NCBI GenBank assembly: GCA_001972305.1 | Contig: BDDD01000982.1 | Coordinates: 259,085 to 323,084, forward strand | Direction of reading: 5' to 3' | Source: Cephalotus follicularis | Lineage: Eukaryota; Streptophyta; Magnoliopsida; Oxalidales; Cephalotaceae | DNA: 64,000 nt | Shown here: piece by piece, positions 48,216 through 59,045 of the stretch | How the letters are laid out: each line of letters opens with the position of its first letter | Position numbering within the stretch: the stretch's first letter is position 1 | Translations under genes and position numbers: made by a program | The notes under the pieces: generated by a model | Database searches by the model: none | Told to the model about the DNA's origin: nothing | The model's input: the letters and a program-made list of their open reading frames with translations, nothing else

Positions 48216-48334
48216 TTTGTCTGGTTGAACTGATTTGTATCTGGTTTATCTTCTTGCTTATCTTGCACAAAACAAACTCATTAGTGACAAATGTGTTATC
48301 ATCAAAATTAGGAATTGAGACATAAATGTCAACA

Positions 48335-49200
48335 ATCTCCCCTTTTTTGATGATGAAAAAAATTTGCTATAAAATTTGAGTTGAATGCAAAAAATGATCA
48401 TTATGGAAATGTAATGGATAAACGAACAAAATTTGCTCCCCCACAATTTATGCTCTTTCCTTTACTTCCATTGTGCAAAATCAACAAAGCTTGCTATAAA
48501 TGCATACTCCCCCTGTGTAAAATGTATAATGCCAAACTTAATGCATTATGAGCTGCATTTTTGACTCAAATCTGCAGATGCATTATGAGCTACAAATGCC
48601 TGCAAATACCAAACATCAATGCCGCAAAATTGCTAGCAGCCCAACACCTGCATAATTAGAACACAACCAGTATCAACAAATGCCTGCTTCGACACATGCC
48701 TGCATTATGAGCTGCTATGACAACAACCCTGCAAATGCCTTATGCCTGCTATGACAGCAGTACATAATTAGCCTGCAAAGTGCCCAGCACCAGCATGAAA
48801 CAACCCTGCAAAATGTCAAAATGCCCAGCCTGCAAAAAATTGCTAACATGCTTGCAAATATCAACATGAAATAGCAGCCCTGCAAAACAAAATGCCCAGC
48901 ACTGCAAAAAAAATGCCAGCCCTGCAAAATGCCAACATAAACAGCCTGCAGAATGACCAACATAAACAGCCTGCAAAATGACCAACATAAACAGCAGCCC
49001 TAACATGATAACATGATTTGAGCAATTCTCCCCCTTTTTTGTTAACATCAAAAAGGAATCTATAAAATAAATATAAAGTGAGCAATATAAAATTATAACA
49101 TAATTAAATATCATCATCCAACATTTAAACATCATCCAACATTTAAACACGAATTGTTTAAATAAAATTACTAGACATAATAACTACTAAAAAAAAATAG
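48335..49200 (-). repeat. Non-coding tail: polypurine tracts and CAGCCTGCAAAATG repeats
   Basis: On the sense strand, purine tracts are the complements of CTCCCCTTTTTTG (48338), CTCCCCCACA (48438), CTCCCCCTGTG (48510) and CTCCCCCTTTTTTG (49025). Between 48540 and 49000 a word close to CCTGCAAAATGCC recurs many times. Three neighbouring 25-base units beginning CCTGCAAAATG or CCTGCAGAATG and ending ACATAAACAG lie at about 48921-48995. It has no protein-like content. Confidence 0.75.
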
Positions 49201-49205
49201 ATGTG

Positions 49206-50437
49206 TCAGTCTTCCATTCGATCATCATCGTCATCTCCTAGATCTTCAATGTCGGTGTTGTGATCTTCGACGTCATCTTCTGGACTTGACGAATGTATCA
49301 TTCCTTCATTTCCTATAAGTCCTTTCTGAAACAACTTTCTTTCAAGTCTGGTTTGTTTACTTTTAATACTCTTGAGTCCTTTTGCGATATTTCGTTGGTT
49401 GCTTTCAATACCTTGGATAGCTTGCATGAGCTGCTCAAACTGACTAGTAGTAAACAAATGAGTAGGACTACTCTCAACTGCTGGAGCCATTCCTTATTGG
49501 CCTTGTACTTCTTCACCTTCTTCATCTCCTTCATCTTCTTCATCAATTCTATTAGAATCTTCATTTCTTGGAATCCAAGTTCCAAGCCTTTTATGTCTTT
49601 TAAAACCCATCCTTCCAAGTGTTCCTTTTCCTAGTTTGTCACACCTTTGAAGTGCATGATGCACTTCCTCCTCTAGCTCAATGCCAAAATGCATAAGAAT
49701 TTTGGTAACTATATTACCATATGCCAATCTAGCATTTTCACGGGAATGTATTGCCTTCATATGATTCATAATCAACAAAGGAATATTAATTCTTCTACAG
49801 GTAACAATGTGAAACATAGTATAGGCTTCCATATGTGTTACTTCATCAAAACCGCTAGACTTGGGTAAAACATGCGTGGCAACAACTCTATGTAGAAATC
49901 TATAATCCAAAGTTAGATTTCTAGAATACATTTTATCTATAAGTTGTGCATGTTCTCCAAACAATAAATGGACACATTCCTCTTTACTAAAATTGCCTTC
50001 TTCAATCCAATTCTATTTGACCAAGATCTTGTACCATCACAAGGAATGTCCAATATAGAAGCTAGTGTTGCATAATTCATCAAGATAGGTTTCCCATTTA
50101 TACTAGTTGATAAGGTGACTGAGGTGCTAAAACTGAAATTAGCATAAAATTCCTTCATCAAATCTGGGTAATATGGCAGATTAATCATGAATAATGGTCT
50201 TAAACCCAAACTATCAATCCAACCAACAACAGGAAAGTTTTCTGCAGTACAAAAATCAAAATCCAAGACTTTGCCAGCAAGAATTTCCCTATCAAAATAT
50301 GCTTGAGGATACCTTGTACCATGATGTGGAAATAACTGCTGTGGCTCAACAGATTGAGCATTCTTTCTAGCTCCTCGTTTTCTTCCTATAGAACTGCCTT
50401 CACCTTGTGTAAAACTAGGGTTTTTAGTTCTAGGCAT
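49206..50437 (-). pseudogene. Third reading-frame region, downstream of pol (env-like position)
   Basis: Between RNase H and the 3' LTR the sense strand carries protein-like sequence starting MPRTKNPSFTQGEGSS at 50437. Phrases such as YFDREILAGKVLDFDF, LPYYPDLMKEFYANF, ILMNYATLASILDIPCDG and HVLPKSSGFDEVTHMEAYTM resemble a family annotated as a putative plant transposon protein, known from extra reading frames of plant retroelements. The part near 49206-49490 is acidic and lysine-rich, like a coiled coil. I see no signal peptide or clear membrane segment, so an envelope function is unsupported. The region is broken. A TATA box and a motif cluster lie just upstream. Confidence 0.7.
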
Positions 50438-50567
50438 GGTTTTGGGGAAAGGAAAGACTTGTGATTGTAGAAGAGATTAGTAGGTAATTTTCGCCTCAAA
50501 GAGACAAAGAAAAAACGGCTGTTAGATGCGAGATAGGTTTTGTAAAAAAAATTAGGGCAGACGGCGC

Positions 50568-50650
50568 TTTATATATTTGTCTGCGCAGAAAAACTGTCGA
50601 CTTAAAGTCGAAACTGCTGCCGCTTATTTTTTAAGCGTCGGCGCTTAACA
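50568..50650 (-). promoter_or_regulatory. Possible internal promoter before the third reading frame
   Basis: On the sense strand TATATAAA (50568-50575) lies about 130 bases before the ATG at 50435-50437. Just upstream are AAGCGCCGACGCTTAA (about 50635-50650), AAGCGGC, TCGACTTTAAGTCGACAG and AAAGCGCCGTC. This repeats the motif array plus TATA arrangement of the LTR inside the element. Confidence 0.5.
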
Positions 50651-50663
50651 AATAAAAATAAAA

Positions 50664-50692
50664 AAAATCAAATCAAATCAAATCAAATACAA
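50664..50692. repeat. Short TCAAA tandem repeat
   Basis: Four to five copies of ATCAA/TCAAA follow an A-rich run between RNase H and the third reading frame. Simple sequence. Confidence 0.75.
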
Positions 50693-50721
50693 AAACATAT
50701 ATATTCAACATAAAATAGTAT

Positions 50722-51300
50722 TCAATCAATTTCACATAACCCTAAATCCATTCTAAATCTTGAGAAAGATTGTTCATCTAAAGGTTTTGTAAATATATCT
50801 GCAACTTGATCTTTTGTTGGTACAAAAAGAAGTTCAACGTCATTTCGTTCGATGTGATCCTTAATAAAATGATATCGAATATCTATATGTTTTGTTCTAG
50901 AATGATGGACAGGATTTTTACCTAAACATATAGCACTAGTATTATCACATTTTATAGGAACTTTTTCAAAAATAATACCATAGTCTAAAAGTTGTTGTTT
51001 CATCCACATTACTTGTGCACAACAGCTTCCAGCGGCTATATACTCAGCTTCGGTAGTGGATAGTGCTACCGAATTTTGCTTTTTACTAAACCATGAAATA
51101 AGCATATTTCCCAAAAATTGACAAGTACCACTAGTACTTTTTCTATCAACTTTATATCCTCCAAAATCAGCATCCGAATATGTATGCAAATCAAAAGTAG
51201 AATTTCTAGGATACCATAAACCTAAAGATGGTGTATATGCTAAATATTTAAAAATTCGTTTGACAACATGAAGATGTGATTCTTTAGGACATGTTTGAAA
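50722..51300 (-). pseudogene. RNase H region of the second Sirevirus
   Basis: Sense-strand motifs are TYSDADFGGYKVDRKSTSGT, LGNMLISWFSKKQNSVALS, STTEAEYIAAGSC, CDNTSAICLGKNPVHHSRTK and IADIFTKPLD-like wording ending FRMDLGLCE. It is closely related to the copy at 14814-15310 and better preserved. Confidence 0.9.
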
Positions 51301-51666
51301 ACGAGCACATAATCATACACTAAACAATATATCTGGTCTACTAGCAGTTAAATAAAGTAAAGAGCCAATCATACTTCTATATAGTTTTTGATCAATTGAT
51401 TTACCTTGCTCATCTTTATCTAACCTTGTTGTCGTACTCATTGGAGTTTTGCTTTTCTTTGCATTATCCATCCCAAACCGCTTGAGTAAATCTTTAACAT
51501 ATTTTGATTGATTAATGAATATGCCATCTTTGAGTTGTTTTACTTGTAGTCTCTCATCACAGTCTTCTTCTTCTTCAATAGCCATTAAAGCAAGTTGTGT
51601 GACTTCCTCATTTCCTTCTTCATCTGAACTGGAATCGTCACTATCTTCCCAAGTAGCAATCATTGC
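51301..51666 (-). pseudogene. Mixed gag-end and reverse transcriptase-end region of the second Sirevirus
   Basis: The sense strand shows an acidic gag-type stretch (TWEDSDDSSSDEEGNEEV, like 22670-22760) and the C-terminal part of reverse transcriptase (FINQSKYVKDLLKRFG, MSTTTRLDKDEQGKSI, SMIGSLLYLTASRPDILF). The intervening pol domains are absent from this copy, so it could not move by itself. Confidence 0.8.
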
Positions 51667-54376
51667 TGTCACACCCCGTGTTTCCATTCATGTATAATGG
51701 ACAAGCACATGTGGTGATATCAGAAATAAGCATAAATAATATTCCAGCACAATTCATAAATAATTTTGCGAAAGCATTCGTTAAGCTGGAATATAATACA
51801 AGCCGTCCGCACGCATCCCATACTACGTGCGGGTAAAACCAACAATTATCCTTACATAAAAGGAAATACGAGACAACACGGGATGTGATCCGTTCGATAC
51901 AACACAAAACACATAAAGGAAATAACAACCTTAATTAACAATATAAGCTCTCCAAGCTTCAGCGGCAATCTCCACAAGTCTTCGCTTAATCTGAAATTGT
52001 AGGGGTTAGCCGTTGTCCTCACTTGGCTAAGTAGGAAGATAATGTATGATAAGGAATATATGAATGCAACATGTATGACAGTTTATATCAAAATAACATT
52101 TAAATGAGCCAATATATGAGCAATCATGCCAAGTGACCATAAACAGTACATATGCAAGAATACCGCACAAGGGTACAATCAATTCATCCATCAATTGGGT
52201 GTCACATGTCGCTAACTCCTAGCACCAACAGTGCACCACCTATCTGTCACCCTACGCTCCGAAGATGATAAATCAGGTAACATTTACTACTGGCATTGGC
52301 GGGTAGTTTAACAATCAATCAGTTCTGCATTGCAGGCAGTTTTGGGTGTGTACCCTAGCCAACTCCTGGCACATAGGACCACCTCCGTTAGCCAGTGACA
52401 TCTGCCATCACTCGACTAATCGGCAATAACATAGACAATCGATTCAATCAATTCAGTTCAGTAATATTACATATATCAATAATATGCAATATAAAAGTTA
52501 TTTTCTTTAGAAACATATAACAAGTCATTTATCATACATCTCTTCGGAGGAAAACGATCTAAATTCAATAGTGGTTTCCAGTTTGGGAAACAAAACAGTA
52601 GGTACCTCTCATGCAAGAGGAAAATAAACAGTTCCTTTTTAAACAATAAGTGTCCATTTGAAATGATAGTTGATATCATGATTTGGGTACATAGCCCATA
52701 ATTGGTTTCAATTATTGAATACAATGGCAGTGGTGTTAAATGACACCAAAACAATTTATAATAATATGACAGTAACATATTCAGTAACAATATCGCAAAT
52801 CGATAGTTCTTGCAATAATAGTTTTCATTTGAAAATGGTGTTCGAAACCATGAATTGTGCATATAGTACATAGTTCGTTTGATCGTTGCAATATAAGTAG
52901 TAGCTATGTTAAATAATATCAAACAGTATATACTATATGGTGATAGCATGTACAATTCAATAACAATCCCAACAGTAGCAATTCAATCAATGTTATGCAA
53001 TTTCTACCCAGAACAGTCGGCTGCCACAAGATTAATCGACTGTTTTGGTTGTGTAGTCGACTACTTTGACATTGCAGTCGACTGGATAGGTTGCGTAGTC
53101 GACTGCCAAGGGAAGCAGTCGACTGCCTCTGCCCAGAAAATGCAGGCAGTAGCATGTCATGTAATACAATTTCAATTTCCAATCCATTCAACACATGTAA
53201 TCATGTAGAAAATAACCATACATAATATGCATACTCATATCTTCCATAACATATCGTTACCCCTACCTCAAATCGCTATCCCAAGATCAATTGAGTTTGA
53301 TCTTTCTCTTTGAGTTTCAAGCCTTCTTCACCAACAATCTTTCAATCCAGCAAGATTATAATCTAAACATGCATGTTTATGGATACATGCATCAGTACCA
53401 GTAGGTTTCAATAACTCTAACAGTAGCTTAATCACTAGCTCATTGAGTCCTGACATCATTCTTACCATTCCACCATTTTTTCTTTGAACTCTATGTCAAA
53501 TATCATTAATTTTCGGTTCATTGATCTTAACTTGTTTTGATAGAAGATGCATTTATATTTAGGAAACCAGTAAGCATATTCATGACATTAACAACAACTA
53601 TAATCCATTCTAGAGGCTATAGTCACCAATTCCACTTGATCCAATCACTACTTTCCATTTAAATCCTAAGAGTTGTTGATTCTAATCCATTAACAGAAGA
53701 TATTTAATCATTCTCCTAGTCATATTATCATCATAACAACAGAGAATTCGGGTTGAAAACTTACCAAGAGACCAAAGCTTCTAAGTCCTCCTTGGTGCTC
53801 TTTACAATTCCTCCAATGCAAGATCCAATAATTCCTCTCTTCACTCAATGTTTCTAACACTCATTTCACCATTCAATCAGCTGATATAAGGTCAAAAGTC
53901 TGTTGAATTCGTCAGATTCCTTCTAAGTCACATGCACTCATCTTTCTTTCTTCCTTTCCATCACATGCATCCCTCTCTTCACCTTTCTCTCATTATTTAT
54001 CAATTGTAGGTTGTAGGTCTGCAAAGAACATGCAAGCATTCCCTTTTACATGTTCTGGCAGATGGTGAAACGCATGTGCCTCCTACCCACCTGTCATTCT
54101 TCTCTCTGCACATGCCAGGAATCTGTCCTGGGCAATTCCAGTCGACTGCCTTTATCACGTAGCAAACAGTCGACTGTTGCCCTATGACAGTTGGCTGTTT
54201 GGGCTGGTTTAGGGTTTCCTAATCTTTGATACTTCACCAATTACACATCCATTCATCCCAAGCATTTACCAATAATAGAAATCAATATAATTGAACAAAT
54301 AACTCAATTAAAATGTATATTTTACTTCAAAATTGGATCAATATACATTAATTGAAGTTGCGGTTATTACGATTGC
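51662..54376 (-). mobile_element. Solo LTR (family B, chromovirus-like), target duplication ATTGC
   Basis: The LTR spans 51667-54371 (2705 bases). Forward ends are TGTCACACCCCG and GCGGTTATTACG, flanked by ATTGC at 51662-51666 and 54372-54376. There is no internal region, so two LTRs probably recombined after insertion into the Sirevirus. GTCGACTG-like words at about 53015-53130 and 54139-54197 and GCCAACTCCTGGC wording near 52348 relate it to the chromovirus LTRs at 33994 and 38231. Small frames inside are chance. Confidence 0.88.
53015..53130 (-). repeat. GTCGACTG array in solo LTR B
   Basis: Units are CAGTCGGCTGCC, AATCGACTGTTTTGG, TAGTCGACTACTTTG, CAGTCGACTGG, TAGTCGACTGCC and CAGTCGACTGCC, at about 18-25 base spacing. 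Three further units lie at 54139-54197. It matches the arrays of the chromovirus LTRs, on the opposite strand. Confidence 0.87.
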
Positions 54377-54389
54377 TTTGTTTTTCTTT

Positions 54390-55139
54390 CCTTGCTCCTT
54401 TTTAAGTCTTGAACAGTCACTTTTGTAATGTCCCGGTTTGTTACACTCGTAACAAATAATTTCTTAAATTTTACTTGGCTCACCTTTTTGAGTATTGTTT
54501 TTCTTAAAAACTTTTCCTCCGAATTTCTTCTTACTTGATAGAAATTTTTTGAATCTTCTCGTAATTAACGCCATCTCTTGATCACTATCCTCCTCAATTT
54601 CCTCATTTGCAGGTGATTTTAAGGCTACAATTTTTTTCTTTTTCCTTTCCATTTCTTCTTCATCATCTTTTTTTATAATTGACAACTCGTGAGTCATTAA
54701 CGAACCGAGGAGGTCCTCCAAAGGCAAAGTTCTAAGATCTTTTGCTTCCTCGATAACTGTCACCCTTGGCATCCATATTCTTGGCAAACACCTGAGGATT
54801 TTCCTTACCATTTCACTGTTAGTATAAATTTTACCTAGAGCTTGTAGAGCATTAGTGATATTGGTAAAACGAGTAAACATAGTCTTAATATCTTCATTAT
54901 CATGCATAGTAAACATTTCATATTCATGAATAAGCATATTTATTTTTGCCTCTTTTACTTGATTAGTACATTCATATGTTACCTCAAGTCTATCCCACAT
55001 GTCTTTGGCCAAAACACAAGAAGATACTCTATTAAATTAATTTGAATTTATAGCACATATAATTATATGTTTTGCTTTAGCATTCAACTGTACTATTTCC
55101 CTATCATCATCATTATATTTATTCCTAGGTTTTGGAATA
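54390..55139 (-). pseudogene. gag region of the second Sirevirus, main part
   Basis: Sense-strand motifs are DMWDRLEVTYECTNQVKEAK, HEYEMFTMHDNEDIKTMF, RCLPRIWMPRVTVIEEAKDL and LPLEDLLGSLMTHE, then a lysine-rich stretch. Near 54420-54450 a knuckle-like CYECNKPGHYKSDC-type sequence can be read. It matches the gag at 22080-23395. The N-terminal part is separated from it by a solo LTR at 55145. Broken relic. Confidence 0.82.
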
Positions 55140-58100
55140 ATTTCTGACACGACCCGTCCTCTTTAACCCTACCCCTAACCGACGAGCCGTGCCTTATAAT
55201 AAATTAACTACGCTACACATAACACAGCTTCCCAGATGGTCACCCATCATAAAACTTCTCTCGCCCAAGCACACTTAACAGTGGAGTTCCTACAATAACT
55301 TAAACATAATTCTTCTCCTAACATGTTAACCATATATTCAACCATTATTCTTATAACTTATTACCTCAAGATTCATTATTTAATTACATTTCTGACCTCC
55401 TTAAATCCATTAGCATCATTTTAATTTCACATTTCCTTCTTAAACACATAATCATAATGTTTTATTTCTTTATTTGTCCAATTTAATAGGGTGGAATTTC
55501 TGCAGAAAAACTGCAAGAGTTCCCCCTAAAAATGGACATTTCCCAAAATTTTCATCTGTAAGAAAATCAGAATTTATATATATATCACACTCCCGAAGGA
55601 GGAATCAGCAGTTCGTTCTAATCTATTCATCACAGGCTTATAAACATCATAATCATAATATAATCAAAAACTCCTCAAAATAATCTAATATCCATTATCT
55701 ATTAACATTCATGCATATAAACACAAGTAAAATATCCCAAAATGCCCAATGTATGCATGTGAGGCTGGCTATGACTGCCAGTAAATGGTGCATGGGCCTG
55801 TGGTCTACCTCCAACTTGCTACTATTGGACTGGTGGATTTACTGGATCGTCCACTGTTGCCACAACTGAAAAAAAAAAATATCAGGGGGTTAGTCCAAAT
55901 GACTAGTGAGTGAGAATAAAGCATTCCCTGGTGCACCCATCAAACAACCGGATGCGCTGAAAGAAATATAGGATACAATATAGAAAAATCAATGCTCAAA
56001 AAGATATATTCAAGAACAAGGTTTTAATAATGAAAACTAACAACTCCATACTAACACGGGAAATACAATAACTGAAATTGGACTATAAGCTCGAAAAAAA
56101 CATCTGGTCATCCGCTGAATAAAATAACAATATTAGAATCAATACCATCTGAATATAACAAGATCAATCGGAAAATAAATCAAGACTTACAAATAAGATC
56201 AACAATCATGAATCAAGAATGTGCATCAAGCGATGTGCCCATAAAGATAATAAATATCCAGAGATGCTGGTGCATATAGAAGCTCATCATCTCTGGTCGG
56301 CCCACTACAGGCCTACGGCGTAGCACCCCACCCTCGACAAGGGGCCTAGTGACTCCGCACGCACCCCACGCTCGCCGAGGGGCCTACTACGCTGCACGCA
56401 ACACACCCTGTCCGAGGGGCCTACGTGTCACGACACGCACCCACCCTCGTTCCAGGGGAATACGTGCTAAACTATCTCCCATAAACCACTGTAACAAAAA
56501 TCACAGACCAGTAGGCTACAGGACGTGCACATATCCTTCATACACCGGTGCAGAGTGCCTATGGTAAACATAACCTCCATACCTCGCACGAGTGGCCTAC
56601 GTGTCCTCTACACGCACCCCACCCTCGTCGATACATGAATGATAAGTCACAAAGTACCAGCATCAGAGTAGAAGCAAGTATCACAGCAAAATCACAATGT
56701 AACACAATGTAAGAAGGTGAACTAATCACCCAGAATCAGGGTCTTACTTACTCAAAATCATATCAAGCCAAGAAATATAAATTACCAAAGACGTACCGGG
56801 CATACAAATCCCGACCGAACTCATGATATAAAGCAACCAATAGGGCACATATAATAAACAGGAATCGCAAAGTAAAATAAAGGAAGGGAATGTCTCACTC
56901 ACAGATTTATTGAATCAGCTATCGCGGACTAGACCTTCGAGAATCTGGATTAGTTACGGGATCCACATCTACAATGTCATCGCATTAGAGACTCGTCATA
57001 ACCACAATTTTTAGCTTATGCATATGGAATGCGTGAAATGCACGTGAGATTTGCTTTATGCTTTTACGTGTCATCATTACTCGATTCTTTTCTATCCTTA
57101 ACACTTACAACAATCCTATCATAATCTCCCCTCATAAAACAGATTTTTGTATCATTATCCACTAGATATACACAAATAAGAATTTCCTTATATTTCATAA
57201 CATGCATCACGTTATTGCTCACAACCGACAATAAACGAATATACCATCATTTTTATTTACCCCTATACCATCTAGTTCATACATATGATAACAAAATCTA
57301 TTAATTCCTTAGCCTGCTGAAACTTCACCATACATTATCATTCTATATACCACAAATTTTATTAAACAAATTACTTCTTTCAACACCTATATAACCGAAA
57401 ATTCCCTATAGGCAGCAGTATATATATTATCAAATAAACTCCCATTCTCTAACACCAACTCAATACTTTTTAAAATGAAGAATTTACTCAACCTTCCTTA
57501 TCCCTTAAACAACCCTTAATTTTCCAGGAATTAAAAATGGATATTAATTCATGCTATCACACTTTTATTCTATCATTTCCATCATCTTATCTCCTGACAA
57601 ATATCAATTTTCTTTCATATACAATAGACCCGAAAATTACAGGAAAATAAATTGGGAATTAAACTATGCCATCCCACTTCAATTTATCATTATATAAGCA
57701 TCTCTAACTCCATGGAGAAGGTTAATTCCTCCTTGTCCATTAATAAATCCGAAAATTAAAGACATAAAAAAAAATAGTAAGCAGTTCATACTATAATTCT
57801 TCAAATACCTAACTCATTAGTTAACATAATCCATAGAAAATAAATTCTCATTACAGCCCTTCAACCCGAAAATTTAGAGAAAACAAAAGAGAAACCATTT
57901 CATGCTATAACCTTACAACAACCGAAATTCAAAGAGGAAGGAAACACAATCGAACTAAATCAACTTACTCCAAATTACATCAACAAACTGTCAAAAATGG
58001 AAAGATAAACCTCCAACCTCATGCTCAATTTCAGCAACCCGAATGCTTCATGAAAAACACAACTAAATTACTTACTTATAACAATAAGGTTACACAAACT

Positions 58101-58807
58101 TACCAATCTCTAGAAGGGTGAGGAAGGATGTAGTTATAAACTTGAACTTGGAGAAAATTGTTGAAGAACTTAAGCTCTGAAGAGAGAGCAATGCGTCACG
58201 GCGCTAAAGAGAAGAAGAGAAATGCTAACCAAAAATCACCATGATGCATTCCAATATGTGCCAACGGGTGAAAATAATTGAGCTTGCAAGAAGAGAGAGT
58301 CACGGCGCTCAAGGGAGAAGAGAAGTGCCAAACCCAAATGCACTATGTCGGCTTCCTATACAACCAACGGGTGGAGAGCTCTAGAGAGTAGGAGAAGCTT
58401 GTATAGGGGGGCCGGATTTGTGTAAAGAAAACAATTAATTTGGGCCTTAATTGGGTCATTATTTCGGCAACACAAGTTAATTGAAGACTCAAAAGATTAA
58501 CAAACATTGTTATGTATAAGTAGAGAATTGTGTACAAGTAGAGAATTGCTAGAATAATGAAGGCTTGGAGAATAATGGGCCAGGCCTTGATAAATGAATT
58601 TGGACCTAAATTATAAGAAGAAATATTAAAGGGTTGGATTTTAAAAAAAATAAAAATAAAAATGGGTATACTCTATACCCCAAATCAAAAAGGTCCAAAT
58701 AAACTAATGCATACTTTAAATAAATCACCAAGAGTCCATAATTATAATACAAGACATGCACACATAAATTGCATATTCCAAAATATAACACGGAGTGTTA
58801 CAATTTC
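55140..58807 (-). mobile_element. Solo LTR (family C) with 5S rRNA-derived segment, target duplication ATTTC
   Basis: The LTR spans 55145-58802 (3658 bases). Forward ends are TGACACGACCCGTCC and CACGGAGTGTTACA, flanked by ATTTC at 55140-55144 and 58803-58807. Sense is reverse. Blocks such as CACCGGTGCAGAGTGCC (56542) and CACACTCCCGAAGGAGG (55587) are shared with family A LTRs, so the two families are related. No internal region remains. The 5S-derived segment lies near the sense end, in the R/U5 part. Otherwise it is non-coding. Confidence 0.9.
55227..55291 (-). ncRNA. 5S rRNA-derived segment with pol III control boxes, inside solo LTR C
   Basis: On the reverse strand the segment follows plant 5S rRNA from about position 41 to 103: GGAACTCCACTGTTAAG, GTGCTTGGGCGAGAG, then GATGGGTGACCATCTGGGAAG. 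These cover the A box, intermediate element and C box where TFIIIA binds. I count about nine mismatches in 63 bases, few of them in the boxes. The 5' third and the end of 5S are absent, so this is a captured control region, not a 5S gene. Confidence 0.87.
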
Positions 58808-59026
58808 ACCATTTTCATTAGTAATGGTAGGTAAATTTGGACCATCTACAATTAAGTCCCAAAGATTATAATCTAGAGATTGAATAAAAATAGTTATTTT
58901 GGCTTTCCAGTGACTATAATTATTTCCATAAAAAAATGGTGGTTTTTAAATATTTTGGCTTTCACTAGAATTAAAGTTCATGGCCATTTTGATCTTTAAA
59001 TCTCTAACACTTAAGAATAACGAGAT
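58808..59026 (-). pseudogene. gag N-terminal part and leader of the second Sirevirus
   Basis: On the sense strand the leader follows the primer site, and gag begins MAMNFNSSESQNI at about 58984. FYGNNYSHWKAKITIFIQ and LDYNLWDLIVDGP then follow, as in the gag near 18900. The rest of gag lies beyond solo LTR C. Relic. Confidence 0.8.
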
Positions 59027-59044
59027 TACCCGCTCTGATACCAA
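59027..59044 (-). other. Primer-binding site of the second Sirevirus
   Basis: The reverse strand reads TTGGTATCAGAGCGGGTAAT immediately after the 5' LTR end. It is an extended match to initiator methionine tRNA, typical of Sireviruses. Confidence 0.92.
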
Positions 59045-59045
59045 T

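Larger units (their letters stand above)
47303..48334 (-). repeat. 3' LTR of the second Sirevirus (1032 bases)
   Basis: Forward ends are TGAAAGACTACAAGAGG and ATGTCAACA. It contains TATAAATA (reverse strand, 47774-47781), a motif array at 47897-48215 and a tandem 42-base duplication (48038-48079, 48080-48121). Confidence 0.94.

Noticed and set aside
48749-49150. Hydrophobic frame with possible membrane segments near 48749-49150
   Set aside because: It is the CCTGCAAAATG repeat tract translated; the hydrophobicity is an artefact of the repeat.
49206-50437. A genuine envelope glycoprotein gene
   Set aside because: Position is env-like, but no signal peptide, transmembrane helix or cysteine-rich ectodomain is visible, and the wording fits a plant transposon protein family better.
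55227-55291. A functional 5S rRNA gene
   Set aside because: Only about half of the 5S molecule is present, with no 5' end and no T-run terminator at the right place; no tandem 5S units are nearby. The same holds for 41464-41551.
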